Below are positions 17,779 to 25,983 of a stretch of 64,000 nt of DNA, one piece after another. The position numbers and the translations under genes are program-made. The stretch's first letter is position 1. Each line of letters begins with the position of its first letter. The stretch is from Streptomyces bikiniensis (lineage in GTDB: Bacteria > Actinomycetota > Actinomycetes > Streptomycetales > Streptomycetaceae). Under the pieces are notes generated by a model that saw nothing but the letters and a program-made list of their open reading frames with translations, was not told the DNA's origin and did no database searches. Where the stretch lies: contig JNWL01000014.1 in the NCBI GenBank assembly GCA_000716465.1, positions 54,882-118,881 of the forward strand, written 5' to 3'.

Positions 17779-19439
17779 GTGTTCCTCCAGCCGTTCCGGC
17801 CGCTTTCTTCGTCCCCGGCGTGCGACGAAGCCCTGGGAGCGGTGATCGCCACGACGGCCATGTCGTCGTGACGGCCCTCGCGGATCCACTGGGCGGCCAA
17901 CATCTGTATCCGCTCCACGACCGCCTCCGCCTGCATGCCCGCGCACTCGGCCAGGGCCCTCTTCAGGCGTTCCGTCCCCAGGAAGTCGTCTCCGAGAGGG
18001 CCGCCCCGCGCCTCGACGATGCCGTCGGTGTAGAGCAGGCACGTCTCCCCGGGGGCGAGCACGGTCTCCACGGTCCGGGCCTCGACCGTCGGCAGCGCGC
18101 CGACCAGGGTGCCGCGGGTCGCGACCTCCTCCACCGTGCCGTCGGCGCGGGCGAGGAGCGGCGGCAGGTGCCCCGCGCTGGTCAGTCGCAGCCGCGTCCG
18201 GCCGTCCCGGTTGAGCACGGAGACGAGGACGAGGGTGGCGAAGCGGGTGTGGTGCGAGGAGAGCAGCGCGCCGTTGAGCAGGTTCAGGATCCGCCGGTGG
18301 TCCTCGGCCAGCGGGAGCAGGGCGTGCAGCGTGTTGCGGATCTTGCCGGTCAGGACCGCCGCGTCCAGGCCCTTGCCCGCGACGTCGCCCAGGACGACGA
18401 GGGTCTCCCCGGAGGGGTCGGCACTGGGATGGACGTCGTAGAAGTCCCCGCCGACCCGTTCGTGGTCCTTCGAGGCGCGGTAGCCGCCGGCGTATTCGAC
18501 CCCGTGGACGTGGTGCAGCGCCGGCGGCAGCAGCTCGCGCATCAGTGTGGTGGTGATGGCCGCCTGCTCGGTGTAGAGGCGGGCCGCGGACAGGGCGGCC
18601 CCGGCACGCGCGGCGAACAGGCGCGCGAACACCTCCTCGCTCTCGCTGAAGGCCCGTTCGGTGCCGGAGCGCAGCAGGATGAGCGCTCCGGCGGGCACCC
18701 CGTGGCCCGGGAGCGGCGTGACGATGACGGAGCCGACCGGCGAGGTGAAGCCTTCGGGAACCACCCAGTCGGGAAGGTCGGCGGGATCGATCCAACGGGC
18801 CGGTACGGGCGGGAAGCCCTGCAGGGCCTCGGCGAGACCCGGCACGGCGGAGACGTCGACCTGCCGGACGGTCTGCGTGACGGGGCCGCCCCGGCGGGCG
18901 AAGGTCAGCGGGTGGCGCCGGCCCTGGGGCGGCGCCACGAGGACGGCGGCCTCGGCGAGGTGTTCCGTGGCCATCGAGGCGGCCATCTCCATGCATCGTC
19001 CCGCGTTCAGCGTCGACAGCAGCGCGCCGGAGACCTCGGCGAGGATCTCGGACCGCGCCCGTACGTCGAGCAGTGCCGTCTCGGCGAAGCGGCGGTCGGT
19101 CTCGTCGACCAGCCACCACACCACGTCACCGTCGTCGCCCGTCGTGGGGTGCGCCTCCAGGAAACGGTCGCGGATGCGCCCGGTCGGCGGCCCGGACCCC
19201 GCGTCCGACAAGCCGTCGCAGATGCGCCGGTGGGCGTCCGACAGCCAGGGCGGCACCCGTTCGTGCAGCCAGTCGCCGCTCGCGGCGTCGGGGAGGAGGA
19301 GCCGGGCGGCCTCGTTGATCCGCACGAGACCCCCGTGCCGGTCCACGACCAGCACGGGGTGGGGAGCTTCGATCCAGGCCGCACGGGCCCGGGGGCCGAC
19401 GCTGGGCGGACGGGCGGGAGAACCGCGGGAAGCAGACAC
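17775..19439 (-). CDS. PAS-GAF-SpoIIE (PP2C) serine phosphatase
   Basis: A 554-residue RsbU/RsbP-type phosphatase. A PAS domain (about 20-130, APHPVLVVDRHGGLVRINEA) and a GAF domain (about 135-290) precede the SpoIIE domain (about 310-535). The metal-binding residues are in ERVGGDFYDV, VLGDVAGKGLDAA, LYTDGIVEARGG and GRHDDMAVVAI. It should dephosphorylate a STAS antagonist, most simply the one two genes downstream. Its stop overlaps the next start (GTGA). The GTG start has no Shine-Dalgarno and directly follows a hairpin and U-run, so leaderless or regulated expression is possible. Confidence 0.92.
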   Translation of the reverse strand: MSASRGSPARPPSVGPRARAAWIEAPHPVLVVDRHGGLVRINEAARLLLPDAASGDWLHERVPPWLSDAHRRICDGLSDAGSGPPTGRIRDRFLEAHPTTGDDGDVVWWLVDETDRRFAETALLDVRARSEILAEVSGALLSTLNAGRCMEMAASMATEHLAEAAVLVAPPQGRRHPLTFARRGGPVTQTVRQVDVSAVPGLAEALQGFPPVPARWIDPADLPDWVVPEGFTSPVGSVIVTPLPGHGVPAGALILLRSGTERAFSESEEVFARLFAARAGAALSAARLYTEQAAITTTLMRELLPPALHHVHGVEYAGGYRASKDHERVGGDFYDVHPSADPSGETLVVLGDVAGKGLDAAVLTGKIRNTLHALLPLAEDHRRILNLLNGALLSSHHTRFATLVLVSVLNRDGRTRLRLTSAGHLPPLLARADGTVEEVATRGTLVGALPTVEARTVETVLAPGETCLLYTDGIVEARGGPLGDDFLGTERLKRALAECAGMQAEAVVERIQMLAAQWIREGRHDDMAVVAITAPRASSHAGDEESGRNGWRNT

Positions 19440-19463
19440 AAAAGGAGGCGCGCGACGCGCCTC
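19440..19463 (-). terminator. Hairpin plus U-run directly before the PAS-GAF phosphatase start
   Basis: Read on the minus strand, GAGGCGCG (19463-19456), loop TCG, CGCGCCTC (19452-19445) is a perfect 8-bp stem. It is followed by C, then TTTT, then the GTG start. It has the form of an intrinsic terminator and separates the upstream operon from the phosphatase gene. Either it ends the first transcript or it acts as an attenuator. Confidence 0.6.
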
Positions 19464-19465
19464 AC

Positions 19466-19500
19466 CACCTTCCTGCTATGGACGACAGTTGTCCGAGGGC
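19466..19500 (-). promoter_or_regulatory. Candidate promoter for the phosphatase/B12/STAS genes
   Basis: On the minus strand TTGCCC and a CATAGCA-type -10 are about 17 bp apart. The spacer contains the inverted repeat GGACAACTGTCGTCC. It lies upstream of the hairpin, so a transcript from here would pass through it. Confidence 0.3.
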
Positions 19501-19558
19501 AACCGTCTCGCATCCGGCACCGGGACCGCAACCCGTCGGGCACATGCGCATGGAAGCC

Positions 19559-21199
19559 TCACGATGTGAGGGATCGCCCTTTGCCGGTCAAACGCACCGC
19601 CATCAGGGCGATGTCGTCCTCCCCGTTCGGCGGGAACGCCTCCAGGAGGCCGTCGCAGACGCTCTCCACGTCCGCGGGGAGGCCGCCGAGGGCGGATTCG
19701 AGGCGTTCCAGGGAGACCTCCAGGTTCTCACGGCGGCGTTCGACCAGGCCGTCGGTGGTCATGACGAGGACGGAGCCGGGCGGCGGCGCCACCTCGGTGC
19801 TCACCGGATGGGGGAGGCCTATGCCCAGGAGCGGTCCGTGTTCGTCCAGGGAGCGGACCTGCCCGTCGGGGGTGCGCAGCAGCGGCGGCAGATGGCCGGC
19901 GTTGGCGATGTGCAGCAGACCGGTGGCCTCGTCGATGAGGACGATGCACAGGGTGAGGGTCAGTCGCGCCCCGACGGCCGTCAGCAGGTGGTCGAGCCGC
20001 CCGAGGATGTCGTGCGGCGGATGCCCCTCGATGGCGTAGGCGCGCAGCGCGTGGCGCACCTGCCCCATGAGCATGGCCGCGTCGAGGGAGTGGCCGGCGA
20101 CGTCGCCGACGGCGAGCAGGAGGCCGCCCCGCGTCGGAAGGGCCTCGTAGAAGTCGCCGCCGATCTCCGCGTGGTCGCTGGCCGGCAGATAGCGCACCGC
20201 GAGGTCGGCGAGGTGCGAGTCGGGCAGCGTCTCGGGCAGGAAGCTCCGCTGGAGGGTGAGGGCCAGGTCGTGCTCCTCGGTGTAGCTCCGCAGGGCCTCC
20301 AGGGCGAGCGCGCACGCCTGGGCCAGCTGGGCGAGCAGCTGTTCGTCGTCGGACGTCGACACCGTCTCCGCGGGGACCGCGAGGCACACCGGCTGCCGGC
20401 CGGGCTTGGCGCGCGCCACGGCCACGACCAGCCTGTCGCGGGGCACGGGGCCGGACGGGAACCCCGGCCATTCGCGGGCGTGGACCGTGAGCAGGCGCGT
20501 CCCGGTACGGTCTCCCAGCTCGTGGTGCGGGGGCAGGTCGCGGGCGTCGAGCCGCGCGTCGGCGACGGCGTCCGGGGAGGAAGGGCCGCCCGCGCCGTCG
20601 CAGACCGCCGAGGCCGGTTCCCCGTGCGGGGAGATGATCGCCGCCACGGCGGGCGCCCCCAGGACGATGGACGCGCCCCGGGCGGCCGCCCGGGCGACCC
20701 CGGCGGCGCTGTCCGCGCTGTAGAGGAGCAGGGTCGCCTCGTTCAGGTGCAGCAGGCGGTCCGCGAGGCGCTCGGCCCGGCGGCGCGCCCGCGCGTAGCG
20801 CAGGGTGGCCGTGACGGTGGCGAGGAGCTCGTCCGGGGCTATGGGCTCCGTGAGGTAGGCGTCCGCGCCCCGGTTGAGGCCCTGGGTGCGGTCGTCGACG
20901 GTGATGGCGGACGCCGAGACGTGGAGGACGGGGATGCCCGCCGTCGCCGGGTCGGCCTTGATGCGCTCGCAGACCTCGAAGCCGGTCATGTCGGGCAGCC
21001 GCACGTCGACGACGGCCACCTCCGGCAGGGCGTCGGCGTCCTTGAGCAGCGCGAGCGCCCCGGTGCCGTCCTCCGCCTCCACGACGGTGTGGCCCGCGCG
21101 GGACAGCGTGGTCCGCAGGACGTAGCGGTTGGTCGGGTTGTCGTCCACGACCAGGACGCACGCGGGCGAGTGGTCGGAAGGGAACTGGCCTGCGATCAC
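19559..21199 (-). CDS. Response regulator with SpoIIE (PP2C) phosphatase output
   Basis: A 546-residue protein. The receiver domain (about 14-130) has acidic pair Asp19-Asp20, phosphoacceptor Asp65 in VAVVDVRLPD, and Thr/Ser in HVSAS. A GAF-like region (about 150-310) and a SpoIIE phosphatase (about 325-540) follow. Phosphatase motifs are EIGGDFYEA, AVGDVAGHSLDAAML, TTDGLVERR and GEDDIALMAV. It is the likely partner of the hybrid kinase just upstream, whose stop overlaps this GTG (GTGA). Phosphorylation of Asp65 would then switch phosphatase activity toward STAS antagonists, as in RssB-like and SpoIIE-output regulators. Confidence 0.92.
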   Translation of the reverse strand: MIAGQFPSDHSPACVLVVDDNPTNRYVLRTTLSRAGHTVVEAEDGTGALALLKDADALPEVAVVDVRLPDMTGFEVCERIKADPATAGIPVLHVSASAITVDDRTQGLNRGADAYLTEPIAPDELLATVTATLRYARARRRAERLADRLLHLNEATLLLYSADSAAGVARAAARGASIVLGAPAVAAIISPHGEPASAVCDGAGGPSSPDAVADARLDARDLPPHHELGDRTGTRLLTVHAREWPGFPSGPVPRDRLVVAVARAKPGRQPVCLAVPAETVSTSDDEQLLAQLAQACALALEALRSYTEEHDLALTLQRSFLPETLPDSHLADLAVRYLPASDHAEIGGDFYEALPTRGGLLLAVGDVAGHSLDAAMLMGQVRHALRAYAIEGHPPHDILGRLDHLLTAVGARLTLTLCIVLIDEATGLLHIANAGHLPPLLRTPDGQVRSLDEHGPLLGIGLPHPVSTEVAPPPGSVLVMTTDGLVERRRENLEVSLERLESALGGLPADVESVCDGLLEAFPPNGEDDIALMAVRLTGKGRSLTS

Positions 21200-23028
21200 G
21201 GCGTGGCTTCTCCGGACGTGCGCTGCTCGCCGGCCTCCGCCGGCGGGGTGTGGTCGGGTCCGGCCGGATCGATGGCCAGGGACAGGGCGATGCGTTCGGG
21301 CGTCAGGTGCGTCTTGCCCAGGACGGCCCGCGCGTGGGTGAGCCGGGAGCGATCCACGTCTCCGGGGTCGGACGAGGTGAGGACCACGACCGGGACGTCC
21401 GCGGTCTCCGGGTCGCGGGCCAGGACCTGGAGGAGCACGTACCCGTCGGGGGCGGGCATCGCCAGGTCGATCAGGACCGCGTCGGGCCGCTCCGCGCGGA
21501 TGACGTCGACGGCCCGCGAGCTGACCGACACCTCCGTCACCTTCCGTGCGACCCGGTGCAGGACCGGCCGGAGCAGTTCGACGAACGTCCGGTCGTCGTC
21601 CACGACGACCAGCGACCCCACCCGGGTGCCGTCGGCGGCCCCGGACTGCGGCGCGTCCTGTGCGGGAAGGTCGTGACGGGCCGGGATCTCGACCCGCACC
21701 ACGGTCCCCGCACCCGGTTCGCTGGTCAGCGTGAGGACGCCGCCCAGCAGGCTGGTCAGCCTGCGGGCGTAGGGCAGGCCGAGGCCGGTGCCCGGCTGCC
21801 CCCGCTGGTGTGTGCCCAGGACCTGGTAGAACTCCTCGAAGACACGGTCCTGCTGGTCCTGGGGGATCCCGATGCCCGTGTCGGTGGTGGTGAAGACGAA
21901 CCAGGGCCGTCCGGCCCGGTCCTCGGCCGTGACCGTGAGGCGGACCTCGCCGGCCGTGGTGAACTTCAGGCCGTTGGACAGCACGTTGCGCAGGACGCGT
22001 GTGAGCATGACCTCGTCGGTGACGAGTTCCGGCACGTCCTCCACGTCGGGGATGTCCAGCCGCACCCCGTCACGGGCCATGCTCCGCAGCGTCCCCCGCA
22101 ACTGGTGCAGCAGGGTCCGCAGGTCGGTGGGCACCAGATGCGGTTCCAGGCGTCCCGATTCGGCCTTGGCCACGTCCAGGAGCTCCTCGACCAGGGCCAG
22201 GAGCGTACTGCCGGAGCCGGCGATCAGCGACATCTGCTGGCGCTGCTCCTCGGTCAGCGGATCCGCGTCGGGCGCGAGCAGGAGACGGGCCAGCGCGATG
22301 ACCGAGTTGACCGGGGCCCGCAGCTCGTGGCTCACGTTGGCCCAGAAGCGGGTCTTGGCCTCGCTCGCCAGACGCAGCTGACGGGACTTGTCCTCCAGCT
22401 CGGCGTAGAGGGCCACCACGCCGGTGTTCGTCTCCTCCAGCTCCGCGGACAGCTCGCTGTAGAGGGCGACCACCCCCTTGTTGGTCTCCTCCAGCTCGGC
22501 GTTCAGCCGCTGCAGCTCCTCCTGCTGGGCCCTCGACTCCTCCAGGGCCTGGAGGAGCTGGCGGTTCTGGATCCGCAGCTCCTCGCCCATGCTGAGGTCG
22601 CCCGATTCGCGGAGTGCCGTACGGGCGCGCTCCGCCCTCTCCCCGGGGCCCCCCGAGGAGGCGGTCAGCCGCTGGCCGACCGTCAACGCGTTCTCTCCGG
22701 ACGACGCGGCGTACCGGCAGTGGTCCAGGAGCCGCCCGGCGGCGTCGAGCGCATCACGGCCGGGGACGCGGGGACCGCTCCAGGTGAAGCGGGCACGGAA
22801 GAGATCGGAGTCCCGCAGGGAGCTCTCCACCTGCAGGTCCACGCGAAGCCCCGGGGCTCCCAGGAGATCACGTCCCACCTCGCTCAGTACCGTCACCACT
22901 CGCACCAGTTCGTGCCCCTCCAGACCCAGGGCACGACACACCAACTGTCCCCGCCTCCGCAGTTCAAACCCGTCCCGCTCGACGGCCAGCGGAAGGACGC
23001 AGAGACTGTCGACGTGCGGCTGCCTCAT
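21196..23028 (-). CDS. Hybrid sensor histidine kinase with C-terminal receiver
   Basis: A 610-residue cytoplasmic kinase. An N-terminal ATPase- or sensor-like region (1-140) leads to a coiled coil (about 145-225). It holds two copies of a roughly 17-residue unit, ELEETNKGVVALYSEL and ELEETNTGVVALYAEL. HisKA has His234 (WANVSHELRAPVNS). HATPase motifs are LSNGLKF, TDTGIGIP and GTGLGLPYARRL. The receiver (about 490-600) has acceptor Asp in VLIDLAMPAPDG. There is no membrane segment. The ATG at 23028 overlaps the upstream stop (ATGA), which fixes the start despite a longer open frame. The next gene supplies the output receiver. Confidence 0.92.
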   Translation of the reverse strand: MRQPHVDSLCVLPLAVERDGFELRRRGQLVCRALGLEGHELVRVVTVLSEVGRDLLGAPGLRVDLQVESSLRDSDLFRARFTWSGPRVPGRDALDAAGRLLDHCRYAASSGENALTVGQRLTASSGGPGERAERARTALRESGDLSMGEELRIQNRQLLQALEESRAQQEELQRLNAELEETNKGVVALYSELSAELEETNTGVVALYAELEDKSRQLRLASEAKTRFWANVSHELRAPVNSVIALARLLLAPDADPLTEEQRQQMSLIAGSGSTLLALVEELLDVAKAESGRLEPHLVPTDLRTLLHQLRGTLRSMARDGVRLDIPDVEDVPELVTDEVMLTRVLRNVLSNGLKFTTAGEVRLTVTAEDRAGRPWFVFTTTDTGIGIPQDQQDRVFEEFYQVLGTHQRGQPGTGLGLPYARRLTSLLGGVLTLTSEPGAGTVVRVEIPARHDLPAQDAPQSGAADGTRVGSLVVVDDDRTFVELLRPVLHRVARKVTEVSVSSRAVDVIRAERPDAVLIDLAMPAPDGYVLLQVLARDPETADVPVVVLTSSDPGDVDRSRLTHARAVLGKTHLTPERIALSLAIDPAGPDHTPPAEAGEQRTSGEATP

Positions 23029-24080
23029 CCGCGGGCCGCCCGGGCGACGACGATGCCCGCGTCGTCGCGGCGCACTCCCGCCTGCCCGAGGAGCTGGGCC
23101 GCGACGACGGTCGGCTGCCGGGTGAACAGGCCGGGGAGATCGGCCGGTGACCAGCGGTCGCTCAGGCCGTCCGAGTGCATGACGAGGACCGCACCGGGTT
23201 CCAGCGCGGTCCGGAAGGGCCGGAGGGCGGGCAGCTGGTGGCCCACTATCCCGGGAAGGGAGAGGAGGGGGACGCGCTTCTCCCCGCCGACGACGAAAGC
23301 GCTGACGTTCCCGACCCCGCAGTGCTCCACCACCCCCCGGGAGAAGTCGGCCCGGGCGACCGTGATCGCCGCGCCCCGACTGCCCCGCAGCTCCGCGTGG
23401 AGGGCTCGCACGACGTCCTGGGGGCTCCTGTGGGCACTCGCCCGGAAGGCGGCCCGCGCGCGCTCGCCGGCGAGCGCCGCCAGCGGGCCGTGCCCCAGCC
23501 CGTCGCACATCATCACCGTGACCGCCCGCGCCCCGTCGGAGCCGTGCTCGGTGCGCGCGGCCCAGGTGTCCCCGCAGACCTCCTCGCCGCTGATCGGGCG
23601 GGTCAGACCGGCGACCTCGGGCTCGTCGGGGTCGGGGAGCGGGCCGGGGCCGTCCTCCGCCCAGAACCGCGCGAGCAGTGCCGTACCCCGGCCGGGCAGG
23701 GAGTGGACGTCGAAGACGTCGGCGAACCGCGCGATCGCCCCCATGCCCACGCCCAGGGTGCCGCTGCCGGACACGCCGTCCGTGAGCGCACTGCCCAGGT
23801 CGGTCATGCCCGGACCGCTGTCCAGGGAGAGGAGTTCGAGGGCGGCCCGGCCCCGGGGGGCGGTCACCCGCAGGGCCAGGGCGCCGTCCCGGGCGTGCTT
23901 CTGCAGATTGGTGGCCGCCTCGGTCACGGCGAGTTCCGCCTCGGCCACGCGGACCGGAGCCATGCCGATGCGCCGGGCCAGCCGCGCGGCCTCCCGCCGG
24001 GCGGCCGCGGCGACGGCGACGTCGAGGCGCAGCCACACGACGTCCCCGGCCTCGGTCTCGTCACCGGACACCGGGTTCAC
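23025..24080 (-). CDS. HATPase plus RsbX-like PP2C phosphatase fusion
   Basis: A 351-residue two-domain protein. The N-terminal half (about 10-150) is an RsbT-like GHKL ATPase (AEAELAVTEAATNLQKHA, LDSGPGMTD, SGTLGVGMGAIARFAD). The C-terminal half (about 165-345) is a small RsbX-type phosphatase (MMCDGLGHGPLAALAG, VLVMHSDGLSDRW, RRDDAGIVVARA). In Bacillus RsbX dephosphorylates RsbR and RsbS and resets the stressosome; this fusion probably does the same. The GTG start and the stop both overlap neighbours by 4 bp. Confidence 0.88.
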   Translation of the reverse strand: MNPVSGDETEAGDVVWLRLDVAVAAAARREAARLARRIGMAPVRVAEAELAVTEAATNLQKHARDGALALRVTAPRGRAALELLSLDSGPGMTDLGSALTDGVSGSGTLGVGMGAIARFADVFDVHSLPGRGTALLARFWAEDGPGPLPDPDEPEVAGLTRPISGEEVCGDTWAARTEHGSDGARAVTVMMCDGLGHGPLAALAGERARAAFRASAHRSPQDVVRALHAELRGSRGAAITVARADFSRGVVEHCGVGNVSAFVVGGEKRVPLLSLPGIVGHQLPALRPFRTALEPGAVLVMHSDGLSDRWSPADLPGLFTRQPTVVAAQLLGQAGVRRDDAGIVVARAARG

Positions 24081-24499
24081 CGCGCCCACTTCAGCACCGT
24101 CACCGTGGTTCCGGCGCCCGGCGCCGAGTCCAGCTCGAACTCGTCGACCAGCCGCCGGGCGCCGCTGAGCCCCAGCCCCATGCCGCTGCCCGACGTCCAG
24201 CCGTCGGTCAGGGCCTGCTCGATGTCGGGGATGCCCGGGCCGGTGTCCGAGAAGCTCACCCACACGCCGACGCGCGCCACGTCGCGGACGATGACCGCGC
24301 GCGCCGTACCGCCCCCGCCGTAGATGAGGGTGTTGCGGCCCAGCTCGCTGGCGGCCGTGACCAGCTTGGTCTGGTTGACCAGGGACAGACCGGCCTGCTG
24401 GGCGAGGACGCGAACCGCCTGGCGGGCCTTGACGACGTCGCCGCTGGACCGGATCTCCACTTCCTCGCGGGAGGCCTCGTCGGCCGGATACTCCTTCAC
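24077..24499 (-). CDS. rsbT: RsbT-like serine kinase of the stressosome
   Basis: A 140-residue GHKL kinase. The N-box is ASELGRNTLIYGGGG (about 50-64), G1 is FSDTGPGIPD (about 83-92) and G2 is GSGMGLGLSGARRLVDEF (about 104-121). Length and motifs match RsbT, which phosphorylates RsbS and RsbR and then leaves the complex to activate a phosphatase. The GTG at 24499 overlaps the rsbS stop and the stop overlaps the next GTG. Confidence 0.92.
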   Translation of the reverse strand: MKEYPADEASREEVEIRSSGDVVKARQAVRVLAQQAGLSLVNQTKLVTAASELGRNTLIYGGGGTARAVIVRDVARVGVWVSFSDTGPGIPDIEQALTDGWTSGSGMGLGLSGARRLVDEFELDSAPGAGTTVTVLKWAR

Positions 24500-24873
24500 C
24501 GGCGCGCCGGAGGAGTGTCCTGCGCCCGGCGCAGGTAGCCCAGTCCGAGTTCGAGGTTGAGCGCGGTGCGGACGCCGCCCAGTGAGAGCCCGAGCTCCAC
24601 CAGCGTCATGGCGACGGCCGGGCGCATGCCGACGACGACCGTCTCCGCGCCGAGGACGCGGGAGATGGCGGCCGTGGTGGCCAGCATGCGCCCGACGAAC
24701 GAGTCGACGATCTCCAGGGCCGAGATGTCGATGACCACGCCGCGGGCGCCGGTCGCGACGATCTGCTGGGAGAGGTCGTCCTGGAGGTCGAGCACCATCT
24801 GGTCCTCCAGGTCCACCTGGATCGACACCAGCAGGATGTCACCGATCTTCAGGACCGGTACGCGATCGCTCAC
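24496..24873 (-). CDS. rsbS: RsbS-like stressosome STAS protein
   Basis: A 125-residue single STAS protein. VIDISALEIVDSFVGRMLAT places Ser58 where Bacillus RsbS has its phosphorylated Ser59. The start VPVLKIGDILLVSIQVDLED is typical of RsbS. It sits between rsbR and rsbT with 4-bp overlaps on both sides, the conserved RST order. Confidence 0.94.
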   Translation of the reverse strand: MSDRVPVLKIGDILLVSIQVDLEDQMVLDLQDDLSQQIVATGARGVVIDISALEIVDSFVGRMLATTAAISRVLGAETVVVGMRPAVAMTLVELGLSLGGVRTALNLELGLGYLRRAQDTPPARR

Positions 24874-25715
24874 AGCAGACCCGCCGGACGGGCCGCGGCG
24901 GCCTTGTCGATCTCCATCAGGGCGTGGCGCAGGGCGTCGGCCAGGGTCGCCTTCGTGGGGATGTCGCCGAACTCGATGCCCAGGGCGACGATGGTCTGCG
25001 CGATCTGGGGCCGGATGCCGGAGATGGTGCACTCCGCGCCCATCATCCGCGCTGCGACGACGGTCTTGAGGAGGTGCTGCGCGACCTGCGTGTCGACGGC
25101 CGGCACACCGGTGATGTCGATGATCGCGTGCGCGGAGTTGGAGTCCACCAGGGCCTGGAGCAGCTTCTCCATCACCACCTGGGTGCGCGCGGAGTCGAGC
25201 GTGCCCACCAGGGGCACGCCCACCACGCCGTCCCACAGCTTCACCACGGGCGTGGACAGCTCGAGCAGCTGCTGCGACTGCGCGGAGATGATCTCCTCGC
25301 GGGTCCGGGCGTACTCCTCCACCGTGAACAGGCCGAGGTCGTCGAGCAGGCGGGCGAACTGCAGGTAGGCGCGCGCGTCCTCGACGGAACCCGCGAGGAG
25401 GGGCTCGAGGACCTCCTTGAGCGCGAAGATGCTCACGGCGGTCTCGGTCGGGGTGAACCCCTGCCGGGCCCGGGTGCGCGACAGCTCGACGAGAAGACTG
25501 CGCACGACGGCGAAGTGCTCGCCGCGCCCGGCGAGACCGCCCTTCGACACGGCGTCCACGACCGCGTCGTAGAGCTCGCCCAGTTCCCGGCCGAGTTCCG
25601 CGGTGCTCACGCGCCCGCGCAACGAGGCTCCGACGGTCTCCTCCCACTGCGCCAGCAGGTCGGCCCGCCGCGCGGTCAGCAGTTCCAGCAACCGCTTCGA
25701 TTCCTCGTTGTCCAT
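24870..25715 (-). CDS. rsbR: RsbR-like stressosome scaffold (RsbRD_N plus STAS)
   Basis: A 281-residue protein. The N-terminal helical RsbRD_N-type sensor domain (about 8-145) carries ARQGFTPTETAVSIFALKEV. The C-terminal STAS domain (about 155-275) has Ser175 (GTLDSART) and Thr209 (AVDTQVA). These are the positions of the two threonines phosphorylated by RsbT in Bacillus RsbRA; the first is Ser here. It is the first gene of the operon. The ATG at 25715 follows GGGGAAGG; longer upstream frame is ignored because it reads into the divergent gene's promoter. Confidence 0.94.
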   Translation of the reverse strand: MDNEESKRLLELLTARRADLLAQWEETVGASLRGRVSTAELGRELGELYDAVVDAVSKGGLAGRGEHFAVVRSLLVELSRTRARQGFTPTETAVSIFALKEVLEPLLAGSVEDARAYLQFARLLDDLGLFTVEEYARTREEIISAQSQQLLELSTPVVKLWDGVVGVPLVGTLDSARTQVVMEKLLQALVDSNSAHAIIDITGVPAVDTQVAQHLLKTVVAARMMGAECTISGIRPQIAQTIVALGIEFGDIPTKATLADALRHALMEIDKAAAARPAGLL

Positions 25716-25983
25716 GGGCCTTCCCCTCACCTGTCCTGCCGTGCGAAACCGGCTCCGACGATACGTCACCGGTCGGGGGCGCCGATCACTCGCCTCCCGG
25801 CCTTCGCACCCCCGGCCACGCGTGCCCCCGATTCTCGTTCTCACACCTGTGCGGAGAAAACCGGGACCATGCGGCAATCGGCGCAGTCGGAAGGCGGCTC
25901 GCGAGGCCCGGTGGTGCCATGGAGGCGTCCCCGCGACCGGCGGGGAGGAGAACCGGGAAGGCCCGACCACCGCTTGGAGGAAC

